Positions 35,296 to 45,399 of a stretch of DNA of 64,000 nt are shown here, one piece after another. The stretch is taken from assembly GCA_910589415.1 (NCBI GenBank), contig OU342636.1, positions 40,935,735-40,999,734 on the forward strand, read 5' to 3'. This stretch comes from Malachius bipustulatus (Eukaryota; Arthropoda; Insecta; Coleoptera; Melyridae). The translations under genes and the position numbers were made by a program. Below the pieces are notes generated by a model. It was not told the DNA's origin and did no database searches. It saw nothing but the letters and a program-made list of their open reading frames with translations. How positions within the stretch are numbered: the stretch's first letter is position 1; every line of letters starts with the position of its first letter.

Positions 35296-35354
35296 GTTGA
35301 TATGACATGCTGATGAGCTCTAAAAAGAGCGAAATGGCCATCCATGTCTTCAAC
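35296..35354 (+). ncRNA. Candidate type I hammerhead ribozyme, family 2, sense copy
   Basis: Stem I outer part GTTG (35296-35299) pairs with CAAC (35351-35354). An internal loop ATAT/TT follows, then inner stem GACATG (35304-35309) with CATGTC (35343-35348). The core CTGATGA (35310-35316) is the most common natural form. Stem II is GCTC/GAGC (35317-35320, 35327-35330) with loop TAAAAA. GAAA (35331-35334) follows. Stem III is the self-complementary ATGGCCAT, with C35342 at the cleavage position (AUC). All invariant bases are present. The internal loop in stem I and the A-rich loop II are where natural type I hammerheads make their tertiary contact. Confidence 0.9.
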
Positions 35355-35414
35355 ATTGTTTTTGTCTGCTTTTGACTTTAAGATCAGTATTATCTATGAG
35401 TAAAAAATACACTA

Positions 35415-37519
35415 ATATGTTTACAGTGTCAGTGCAGGCGGTATAATATTGTGAAAGGCAAAAAACAATAACAATTATTACGTTACCTATAACACTTTTA
35501 CTATTACGTTTATCCCAACATTTTATACAAATGCAATCTGCAAAAATTATCTGATACTTTTAGGATTTTGGAATTCTTGGTGTTCTGCGGCTTCAGTGGG
35601 TTGTTTATAGGGATGATCTTGTGAATTTTAGCACAAAGTAAAACACAAATTAGAAAACTGTTTTATTTTGAACTGTGATTACACCACGAGATTAATCTCA
35701 TTATCATCAGATTAAATATTCAAATAATTTTTGTTATTTCGTAAAGGTTCTTTATTAATTAGAATTTTCTAAAAATCAACCTTAAATCGGTTTTCATAAA
35801 ACTGAAAAGGTACCTTCTCTAAATTCATCAAAAAACCCTTTAAATTTCTTATAAGTTAGCCATCTTATAGATTAGAAAATGGACAGGTACCTATAAGAAA
35901 CTCTTTTGACCTTAATTGTGTCTTCAAATTAATAGGGTCTTAGAAATAAGAAATCAAAATTAATCATCATAATAACCTCTAAGACGCTAAATGGAAAATC
36001 CTCATTTAACAAATAATTGATATTTACTTTCAATATTATTAAGAAAAAAATAATAAGTCCTAGGTAGTCATAATTTAAATAATATGTAGGTATTATATTA
36101 TCTCCCGACTTTATTCGCAAATTGTAATATTCCTATACATAGTAGGTACTAACAGAGAAACCCCTAGCAAGGTAGCTTATATATTTTTAATGCCCTTCCT
36201 CCAATGAAAAGAGACCTCGGTTGCCTTGGCAGGCCCTAGGAAATACGGCAAGCATTCTAACGAACGATACAGCCTGTTGAAATAAAATCCACATTTTAAA
36301 GCATATTCATATTGATCGGGCACTTTTTAACACCCCTTCTACCCCCGTGTCTGCCCCCCTAAATGCGTAGTAATCACCCACGCATACACCACGACCCTCT
36401 AGGATAGTGCAACTAGCGTTTTTCTCCACGCGTTTCCCTCACCAGATCGCAGCATCCGCGACTAGCTCTGTCCTTTTCTAATACGCAATGCCCACTATTC
36501 CATTTTAGTCAATAGGATTAAATTAGTTTTTACTCAAGAGGTTTTATGTTAAAAAATATAAAAAATAGGTAAATAGATTTCGTTTCAATAATGAAAGTGA
36601 TCACACAATACACCTATAAACTGGATTTTTTCAAATTTAAAACGGTAGCTAACTATATAGGTATTGTTAGGTTTTTTTTTTCATTAATTTAATAAAAGAA
36701 TTTCGGAATTTCCTAATTAGTACTTCAAATTAAAATAATGAGAACATTTTCAAAAGTACAAGAATCTGTTGTTGTCAATGAAACCATACTTGATCCAGCA
36801 ATACATGGGGATATAACAAGTAAAAAAATAGCATTTTACTGGGTGTCTTTTTGAAAACTATCCACGCTGAATAAATCCGTTGGTGTTTTGTTTTAAATTT
36901 GGGTCAAGACGTGTCTCCCGAGAAACAAAAATTGACCTGTCTCAGAAATTTCCTCAAACCCAAATACCAAAATTCAGGGTTGATAGTTGATAAAAAAAAA
37001 AAGTCCATAAATCCAGTAAATTTATGGATATTTCTACTTCCCTAATAATTACTTTAACAAAAAGATAAATGAATTTTTTTCAGAAAATTTAAAATTACAA
37101 ACCAAAATATTAAGTCATTTGTCATTTTAATCGTGGATCACTGGGTCAAAATTAATGTGGGAAACCTAATAATGTTATAATTTTAAGATTTGAGAATCGT
37201 CAAGAGACTCAGAAGTATACAAGGTGTTTCCGACACACAGCTGTCCCGAATGAGTGCTTGTTCGCTGGTGTTTGAGATGTTCGCTATTTTTTGTTCCGAA
37301 TTTCTATCTTTATATTAAGTGATGATGATGAGCATCAAGAAGGTGATGATTGATCGCCCTGATCCTCGTCAGTTGATCCCTGCGCGCACCGTCCTTGGGC
37401 GTAACCTAATTTAAATGTAAATTTTGACTTTCCATTGTATGGGACCTCTAACCCGTATAGCCCGACCTCGTATCTCTTATCGTTTCAGAGATCTCAGAAC
37501 CTAGAAACGTAATTTTCCC
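35415..37519. other. Unassigned DNA with a GC-richer patch at about 36290-36490
   Basis: Mostly AT-rich without recognised genes. The patch at 36290-36490 is pyrimidine-rich (CACCCCTTCTACCCCC) with several CpGs and could be regulatory or an LTR fragment. A TACTGGGTGTCTTTTTG word at 36837 and ATACAAGGTGTTTCCG at 37218 may be the ends of a decayed TACAGGGTG-type element. Confidence 0.3.
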
Positions 37520-38540
37520 CCCCCCCGGCTAATGACCGGTAGCAGTTTACCTACTAGTATTCCTTCCAGTCGTCTTGAAAAACTGGTGTGGACCCATAGC
37601 GTTTCTTCTTTTGAGCTCTAACGCTCGCAATTTAGCAGCAGGTGACGAGGTGTCTCGTCTCCCTTTCTCCAAAATATGCAGACGCCGTTCTCTTCTATGC
37701 CTAACTTCCTCAGGTGTTTCTCTGGCTTACAATGTTCCTTAAGGAATCCTCTCAACGTTCTGAGACGTTACTTACTGAGGTGGGGAGTATCTTCGACCTC
37801 TCTCGGTTGAAGTTCCCGAGTAGTTCCTCCTGAAAGGTCCCTCCAATTGATTTCTCTTAGTTTTTGTTCTTCCATTTTGGAGTTCTAGCTTAAAGAATAT
37901 GTCTTCGAAGCCACAAAATGGGCCTGGTCTTCTATTTCCAATGGCTGGACAAGTTCATTTCCCTCAATTCGAGTATGACCTTGTAGCCATTTGAGATGAA
38001 TTTGTTTTTTCACGTTTAATTCGTGGAGGCACTCCCAAGTTATTTTGGATCTGATAGTCGAAGAGCTCAGGTCTTTGTGGCTGGCTGCTTGAGTATCCGT
38101 CAGTAATGAAATTTCTCTGTTTTCGTAGTTTCTGTCGAGATTCATTCGGACGCTTACTTCTATTGCGTATAGTTCCACTTGAAGTTTAATTAGGGATGTT
38201 CCCATGGGTTTGGAGTACTTAGAGGCCCATTGACTCCCCTGTCTCGGTTACCCGGACGGTTTTGAAGCCGACTTGTGTACCATTTAATTGAACCTTCTAT
38301 GAGAGTGCAGAAGTTCCAAACCTCGTTCACAGAGAGTTCAGCGATGAAGTTGTTCTCGAAACTGAATTTCTTAACATTTCTGTCTTTTGGCAGTAACAAG
38401 AGCTTCCCGCGATCACTTCAAAGTTGGTCCTCAATGGCTCTTTGTCTACTCCTGATTCTTACTCTTGACATTCTATGGAGAGCTTTTCCGGCACTTCTCT
38501 CCATCACCAATTGTAGATCTAGATGTCAGATCTAAGATTA
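37520..38540 (-). pseudogene. RNase H-bearing LINE pseudogene, family L-II, copy 2
   Basis: The minus-strand frame at 37885-38205 is a clear RNase H remnant. It reads GTSLIKLQVELYAIEVSVR (Glu-Leu-Tyr block), LLTDTQAASHKDLSSSTIRS (Thr-Asp-(S/T)-Gln-Ala-Ala block with its Asp), KITWECLHELN and HLKWLQGHTRIEGNELVQPL (WxxGHxxIxGNE block with catalytic His). This follows the order and spacing of LINE RNase H. The preceding frame (38190-38399) probably covers the RT/RNase H junction, but I recognise it less well. Downstream (37520-37880) lies the tail and 3' UTR shared with 31728-32390. Frame breaks at about 38200 and the loss of the (A/D)xLA end show decay. Confidence 0.8.
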
Positions 38541-38989
38541 CCTCCAACGCCGCAGTTGAACAAGTTCTCATTGCTCCTGCGATGCAAAGACATGCGAGCC
38601 TCTGGATCTTCTAAGTGTTTCCCTTACTGTTACTAACTTGGATCTCTTGTACCAGGCAACCGCTCCGTTTGTGATGATATTAGCATCTTTAGAATCATTA
38701 GCATGATGTAAATACAACCACATGGATTGCCCGTCATTCTTCTACACACCATGAGTACGGTTGTGGCTTTCCTTACTGAGATGTTGTCCGTATTTTCGCT
38801 ACAATAACATCAAAGTCTAAACCACGGTTTAAGTTCTTGGAACTTCCTTAAATCTACCATCCTTGCCACGATTAAGCCATCAGTGTCCAGTTCTTCACGT
38901 ATACGGAAAAATTCGTTGCAATTTGACTAGTTTTCTGACAAATACCCCAACTGGATTGATAGCCTCTAAATAACGGTATAACGCTGTTG

Positions 38990-40110
38990 AACGAAATCAT
39001 TTTAGGACAAATAAATAAATTGTTAATCTTCTTTATTGGCATTATATTCAATCCAAGAACAAATTTTTAATCATCTCATCTTCTCGCCAGAATCCAGCGG
39101 TTTTGGTTTTGTGAGGTAATCTGCTCAGCGTACTCGCGGTTCATTCTGTTCCTTTGTCTTACCCATCTTGGGCATTCGAAGATGGTGTGTTGAGGAGAAT
39201 CTATATCCCCGCGAAGCAAGTATTTGTTGTCCTTGATTTTGCCTGTCCTATTGTATAGGTAGCACGCAAAGATTTCGTGACCCATCATGGGTGCATGGAT
39301 CACGTACTGATACACCTATTGCTTGTGGCTTTCAGTTCACTCTCTGATGTCCGAAGTAAACACCTTCGTTCATTTTTTATACTCTCCCCGTATTTCTGCC
39401 AAGTCTGTCTGAGTCTTTGTCGTGCATCTGCTCTGTATAGTCTCCCTTTTCTCTATAATTCGTTTCTTTCGACGACCTGCAATCTCGTTAGGGGTGCATT
39501 GTCTATTGTTATTATAGGGTTAGTTCTTCTTTCGGTATACTCGATTGAGCATTACTTCGCAGTATTTATAGCTAATAAGTGCTGAGTTTTTTGAGATTGG
39601 AATTTACTCTTGCCAGGGTATTAATTGCGTTGCTCGATCTTTCGCATATCATTTTTGCTGTTGTCATTTCTTATAGATTTTTTTATCTAGGTAGAACCCA
39701 ATATACTTCAGAGATGGTTGCATCTGGAGTCTCCTGCCAAGTATCATAAGTTTGGGAATTTTCATGTTGACCACAAGAGAATCACTCCTATATTCTTGAG
39801 GGTGCAATTTTAATATGTATATCATCCACGGCTTTGGTGATCTTTTCTACGGCATGTTGCCGGTTCTTCGAGTGTTTCCTGTGTTCTGCCAGCTATTTTC
39901 TGTTTTATCGAGGTGACCTTTTCTAGTGCGTTGATAGGGGACTTGCCCTTTCTAAACCTTAATTGTTTATTGTGCATGGCGTCTCTTTCTGCTAACTCCA
40001 GTTCCACTCAATTTTTTATTATGACCTGCAGCAGTTCTTCCATGACGTTGACGAAGCAAAGCTCTTCTCAAATTTTGACAGTGTGTTCAGGGGATGAAGA
40101 AAAAAAAATT
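38990..40110 (-). pseudogene. R1-like LINE pseudogene (RT finger to C-terminal tail)
   Basis: On the minus strand, LRFRKGKSPINALEKVTSI (about 39910-39965) matches the RT block QFGFRxGRSTxDAI. Sequence resembling the YLGxxLDxxL thumb motif lies near 39715. The tail at 39076-39315 reads HAPMMGHEIFACYLYNRTGK, then GDIDSPQHTIFECPRW. It is a good match to the R1-type C-terminal region, in which GHGCF.YL..IGK is followed by a Cys/His motif ending (F/I)FECPRW. The first Cys pair of that motif is missing (NKYLLRGD where C..C is usual). Many stops lie between the pieces. The plus-strand frames at 39277-39585 and 39913-40158 are antisense. R1-type elements usually target rDNA, but no rDNA flank is seen. 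Confidence 0.75.
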
Positions 40111-40985
40111 GTAATACGATCATTTCAGACTGTAGTATTAATATCGTGTTATATTTAACACCGCGCTGTCTTGCTTTATAATATCGAGCGTAATAAACTT
40201 ATGATCAAATGTCAACCGTTTATGAGATTTTGCCAAAATAATTTTTTACTTATTTAACTTATTTAATTACAAAGGCAATACCTAATCCAAGATAGTGAGA
40301 TCTGGTGTTCTTGGCGGCGTGTTCTAACACCCCCCAAAGGGAGTTCCATTTAAAAAAATAAAGATTTTGACCTAATGATGAAATTTGGGGATTTCTCAAC
40401 GACCATATTGACTTCTCTTTGACCTCTCTACGTGTTGTGAGTTCTACAACCACTCCAAAGTACATCTTCTCTTCCTAAGTTCCGCACTCTGTATGGTGGA
40501 TCATATGTATTCCTGATTAACTGGCCAAAATCTTGACTTAACAGCAATTTATTCTTTGTCTGAGACATGGTCGCTTCTATCTCTTCTCTCAGTGAGAGTA
40601 TCTGTAATATTTTTTAGCTTTTAGTTAATCTGAAACGACAAAGCCTATTTCATCCAGAACTCTGTTTTTTTATTAGAGCGCTAATTAGAATTTAAATCGC
40701 TGTGAAGGAGGGTTATGATGGGAGGGCTAAAAAGTACCTAGGCACCCAGCCACGAGCGGATGAAGACTATTTCAACTCATGTGAGATCGACCCGAGCGAA
40801 GAGAAACTTGATTTTGTCCCCATACGACTCAGAACTAATCTGACGACCAGTTACAGATTGACTGTAAAGAATTCCCGTCAGGAATACCTAATAGGAAGTT
40901 TCTCAAGAGGCCGTCGAAAAAATGTATCTCAAAAATTGCAGTTTTCAAAAACATGAACCTAAATAACAATTTACAGTTGTCTATA
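40111..40985. other. Unassigned DNA
   Basis: No recognised homology. An 84-codon plus-strand frame at 40702-40956 and a 68-codon minus frame at 40259-40465 have balanced codon content and may be retroelement or exon fragments. I see no motif in either. Confidence 0.25.
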
Positions 40986-41632
40986 TACAGGATGGTTCAT
41001 CACTTATGTACACCCCCGAAATAGGGGTTAATTTTAAAGATAAAAAATTGAAATTTTAAGAATTCGTGTTATAAATATAGGACCACAGAATAGCGTAATC
41101 ACTTTATTAATTTTTTTCTCTTTCGGCCACCAGCAGTAAAAAGCTGATTTTGGTGGTAAATAAAGTGACCAAAATAAATTCGATTTTTCTTCAATAGGTA
41201 TAGGTACATCGGTAGAAATCGATTATTAAAATCAAAATCGCTGAAAAGAAATATCAAAACTAATTATGTACAAGGCTTTAATAATTAAATAAAATACCTA
41301 AAACTGGAAATGACAGGTAGAATGATTGGTATATGGTAGTAATAAAAGTGACAAATAATCTGAAGTCTAAAGTAAACAGTCCCCAAGAATACAGGGTGCC
41401 ATTGAACTCGAATGGGCATTCTTCTATTCTTCTGTTTACTTTCTACCGATGTATTGACGAAAAATCGAGTTTTTTTGGCCACGACTCCACCACCGATTTA
41501 CAGTTTTTTTGCCGCTAGTGGCCGAACGAGAAAAAAATAATTACAAACGAATCCTCAAAGTTAAAATTTTGTTCGCACTTTGAAAATTAACTTCTATTTC
41601 GGGGGTGAACATAAATGATGTACCACCCTGTA
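40986..41632. mobile_element. Inverted-repeat element with TACAGGRTGGT ends
   Basis: The left arm TACAGGATGGTTCATCACTT, then ATGTACACCCCCGAAATAGG, is mirrored by CTATTTCGGGGGTGAACATA, then AATGATGTACCACCCTGTA. Inner segments 'attcgatttttcttcaatag..gtacatcggtagaaa' and 'tttctaccgatgtattgacgaaaaatcga' pair again, giving arms of about 300 bp. The small open frames within (41285-41482, 41333-41518, 41541-41849) come from the palindrome. Confidence 0.8.
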
Positions 41633-42714
41633 CAGATAAATATCCTTCATTGACAATTGCGTGCGTACAGGTTGGTATAGCCAGTTTCATTGACACCAAA
41701 TAAAAGTCTATGTGAAAAATGGGTGCCTTGACTTTTATAAGGCGATTTTCACACTTAAATTCAGCAGGATCAAATTGATAGGTGTTGGTGTTATAACAGT
41801 TTTCATTTTCCAAGCAATGTGAAAATTTTTTCGCAAAATTTAATCGCAAAATACGAGGGACGTATGCCGTGTGTTTCTAATGAGATCACTTGCTCTGATT
41901 AATAGATCGCGCAGTGATTAATTAATTGTCAATCTGCAATTTTGAACCATATTATGTTTAAAAGGCTCACATACTGCTTACAAAAGCTTCAATTAGTCTA
42001 ACCTTCTGACATAATTTGGACGTTTGTTTAAAAAATACAAATTATCCTATTGAGGCCCTGATTTTTCCAGAAGCGATCTCCCCACTCTTCTCTATGCAGA
42101 GAAGAGCGGAATTAGCACGAGTAGTTAAAATTATAGATTTTTTTTTAATCCGGGGCGTCTCGGAGCGTCACAAAAATCTAATGCGTTGCGCAGAATTAGT
42201 GCCCGAATATAAAACTCAGGCGTGGTTAGAGTTAGAGGCCCCCGGAATCCAAACACTAGCGAGCGAAGAGAGATATGCAGATGGACCTCAGTATTGACGT
42301 TCCTATTTCCAATTTAATTATTATGGATGCTGCCACTGCTGGCTGATGTCTCTTTTTACACGCCTCTTTGCCCTTCGCGGCCGCGGCCACCACCGGTACC
42401 GGCTGTTACGTCATGTCAGATTGTCGCTCGCTAGGACGGAAATGGAAAATATAATATGCACTCACATTAACACTATTAGTTTCTAAATTAGAATAATGAT
42501 CTTACGTTAACCACTATCTATTTAGTTTTTCTAAAAGGGCTGCAGAAAAATATTCTTTGACCTTGTCCATAATTTGGACTTTGGACTCTGTGTTAGTTGA
42601 TGTTTTAGGCCTTTAAAACTTGAAGGAATAATTATTTTGTTTCTTAAAAAATAATTGACAATAATTAACATTTTGCCAAGGGAACAAATTTACCTGTCAA
42701 GCAGCCTATTTTAT
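41633..42714. other. Non-repetitive segment with GC-rich patch at about 42050-42430
   Basis: From 42050 to 42430 there are CpGs, a NotI-like GCGGCCGCGGCC run and a 93-codon plus-strand frame (42016-42297) with reasonable amino-acid composition but no known domain. It lacks inverted repeats. It could be an exon, promoter or LTR of an unknown element. It is one of few places in the window worth testing as host gene sequence. Confidence 0.3.
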
Positions 42715-44862
42715 ATACAGGGTTATGCAAAATTTCATGGTTCCAATATTAGGAAACATATTAAATCGCAACTGGTTAGAGTAAGTTAAATGGGGGAAAA
42801 GTGGTGCTTTTTTTGATTGCGATTTTTTTTCTACCGTTAATAACTCACTCTGTATAAAAGATATACATATACCTAGAATTATGAATTCATCCCATTGGCC
42901 ATAGTTGACATGTACTGATTATGTAAAAAAAAACAGGGCAATCTAGATTTGGCATAGCGATAGTCAACTTTTATTTTTCTCATGGACACCATATTGGAAT
43001 TTTACATCGTTCAGTAGAAAATATCACACTTGTACATTTTAAGGGAACCAGAAAAAATTTCATTTGAAATTTGAAGGCCACAATGCCTCGGAAACGGGGT
43101 TACTTTGACCCCAACATAGTGGAGAGGATCTGTCAAAAAAAAAGGCTCCATCCGCCTTGGACTCGAGAATCTTTTTTTTATTTATTTTTTCATAAATTGG
43201 ACCCCCTCTTCATTTTGGTGGCATTTTCAAAAATTTAATCGACGCCCTGGCGGAGAAATGTACATGCGAAGACATCGGCAACGTGATTAATCTAGCCGCG
43301 GAGCAGCGAGAGCCGGGGGCGGAGCCTAGCGCTCCCTCTCCTTTCTCTCTTCTCTCACAGACACACACGCTAGATTAATTGGTTTACATATCACGTCCGC
43401 GTGCAGGCCCTAATTGAGATAGCGACATGGGGTAAGCTTGAAAGGGGACACTTAGCCCTAAAAAATGCCGGGTAGCGGAACCCGCTAACCCTAATCCTTG
43501 CCATTCTACAGGACCAAACGCGTTTGATGACCCTGTGACCTTAATAATGGTCCGATCGAGGTCTACTGGGGCTCAAATCAAAGATCAAAAAAATTCCCGT
43601 CTGATGACGAAAATTTTTTTACCCACACCCCCTTCTTTCATGGCAAAAAAACAGTTTTAAGAAAAAAAAGGGGGGAGGGAAATCGGTTTTTTAGCGGGTA
43701 TCTTGCCAATATTGGCGGAATCGAAAAAAAAAAATACCATTTTAAAGTAGGCATTCCAAAGTGCCATTTCCCATTGGTTGGGCCTGACGCCCCAATATTA
43801 GCGAAAGTTATAGCAATTTGAATTTTAATTATGATTTCCCCTCCCCCTCCCCCTCTAATCGAGATAGCGACTTCAAAATCTCAGGCATCATTGAGGACAC
43901 TGCTGTCTGTCGATGAAAAAAAAATTCAGTCCCTAAGTCGATTTTTTCCATGCAAAACACGCGAACACGAACGGCGGTGTATTCGCACCGCGGCGGAACC
44001 CTGAAGAAAGGGTCTTAAAATTGAAAATGCGATATCTCGAGAACCGTTTGACCGATTTGGACCAGTCAAAGTTCAAATTACGCGTTTGAGAGCTCTTCAT
44101 TTTTCGACAGGATATTTACTATGCTCAGAGTTGAATTAAGCGAGTTATGTGCAAAAAACCCATTGCCGATGTCTTTTTTTTTTTTTTTTTTAATTAACGT
44201 ATATGGCTTTGGCGGAGACCAATTAGCCAGAACTTTTTGAAAAGTAAAAACTGAGACATGAAGGAATAACAGTAAATTAGCAAGCCATACACCCCAGCAC
44301 TCACGCAGGGGCTCATCCAACAAACGCATGGAAACTGTATAGCTATAGTCTAGTTAGTTAATAGTAAATGTCTTCGCATGCACATTTCTCCGCCAGGGCG
44401 TCGACTAAATTTTTGAAAATACCACTAAAATGAAGAGGGGGTCCAACTTTATGAAAAAAAAAATAAAAAAAAATTCTTGAGTCCAAGGCGGTTCGAAAGT
44501 TAGACCCGCTCTACTAACAGAGGTAGCTCTGTTTATCTAATAGGCAACTAAAACTGACAATCTCCAGGCAAAATCTAGATGGCCGCGATTTTTTTGACAT
44601 ATTCAGTAGGTAGGTACATGTCAACCATATTGTGCAATGAGTTGATTTCAAAATTTTAGAACTGTATATCAGCTGCTACACAGACTGAGTTATCAACAGG
44701 AGAAAAAATTAAAAATTTCAGTTTTTTTTCAATTATTATCTAGTGACCTATGCAAAAAACTTAACTCTGAAAGATTCATGGGAGACAGAGTCTCCATCTC
44801 TAACCATTTCCAATATCCCAATACTGGCACCATGAAATTTTCGTAACCCTTTATAAGTAAAT
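42715..44862. mobile_element. 2.1-kb inverted-repeat element
   Basis: The left end ATACAGGGTTATGCAAAATT, then TCATGGTTCCAATATTAGG, is mirrored by CCAATACTGGCACCATGAAA, then TTTTCGTAACCCTTTATAAG. A second strong pairing lies inward. 'cgccttggactcgagaatct' and 'ggaccccctcttcattttgg' up to 'gacgccctggcggagaaatg' and 'catgcgaagacat' (43158-43285) are inverted at about 44366-44490. The arms are thus about 570 bp, with the middle parts diverged. The centre is GC-richer (43300-43440, 43960-44060) and non-coding. A poly-A retroposon has landed inside (44172-44282). The similarity to other TACAGGGT elements is limited to the tips. Confidence 0.8.
44172..44282 (-). mobile_element. Short poly-A retroposon inside the inverted-repeat element
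   Basis: Minus strand: 'tttactgttattccttcatg...gtctccgccaaagccatata...cgttaatt' followed by a run of about 20 A (plus-strand poly-T 44173-44192). The same 100-bp sequence with a poly-A tail is inserted at 62557-62657. No duplication was recognised here. Confidence 0.75.
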
Positions 44863-45399
44863 TACGAATATTTTCGACTATGACACATCGATATCAGTTA
44901 ATACAAAGATCTCTCCTTCAAGATCAACTCGAGTCTTGGAAAACAAAGTGATGTGAGCTCAGGCTTTCGATGTCCTAAAGTGGTAAAGTTCGTGGTCCCG
45001 TACTTCGACCCCAGCGATTTGAATCAAAATGTGGAGGATTGGTTTCAATAAAGTGGATGAAATCCGTAAAATGTTGCTCTCCTTCTGAGAATCATACGAG
45101 CAAGTCCCAAGGCCGCAAATTGTTATGACACTAAAGCCCTTTTTGGTTCCTACGAAGTCTCAACGTTGAGGTAGTCTGACCCTCAACAAGAACATGCGTG
45201 ACCCAAAACTTCCATGGTAGAAAGCCGAAATTTGAACCTGAGAGAACCCGGGCAACTTTTAACCACTACAGAGACAAAGAGAGATAGCAGGGCATAAGAT
45301 TCCTGTCAGGAAGTTATACATTTTGCCTCAGTCTGCCCAAAAAGACTAAAAACTCAACAATATTCCAAATGACTGACGAGTCGTGTCCCAAGCGCCCTC
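44863..45399. other. Unassigned DNA, possibly gag-side remnant of the gypsy element
   Basis: Balanced composition suggests decayed coding sequence leading into the gypsy remnant, but I recognise no gag motif. Confidence 0.3.

Larger units (their letters stand above)
35118..35400. repeat. Perfect 133-bp palindrome arms with 17-nt loop
   Basis: Arms 35118-35250 and 35268-35400 are reverse complements at all 133 positions that I checked base by base. The loop is 35251-35267. Such perfection against the heavily mutated surroundings implies recent formation or correction between arms. Each arm carries one hammerhead ribozyme motif of a second family. Confidence 0.95.
33951..35414. mobile_element. 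Composite repeat, copy A, with tRNA-like part and ribozyme palindrome
   Basis: It begins TAGTGTATTTTTTATGCG and ends AAAAAATACACTA, so 13-bp ends are inverted copies. In order it holds an AT-rich lead, a tRNA-like minus-strand motif (34070-34145), and a body of about 900 bp shared with copies B (54028-55370), C (57336-58757) and E (48005-48625). An (AT)n tract and AGTAAAAAGAAGACGTTT follow, and then, only in this copy, a 283-bp palindrome (35118-35400) directly before the right end. The body's open frame at 34692-34901 recurs in copy C with substitutions but is interrupted elsewhere, so I do not treat it as a gene. No transposase is present. Confidence 0.8.
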
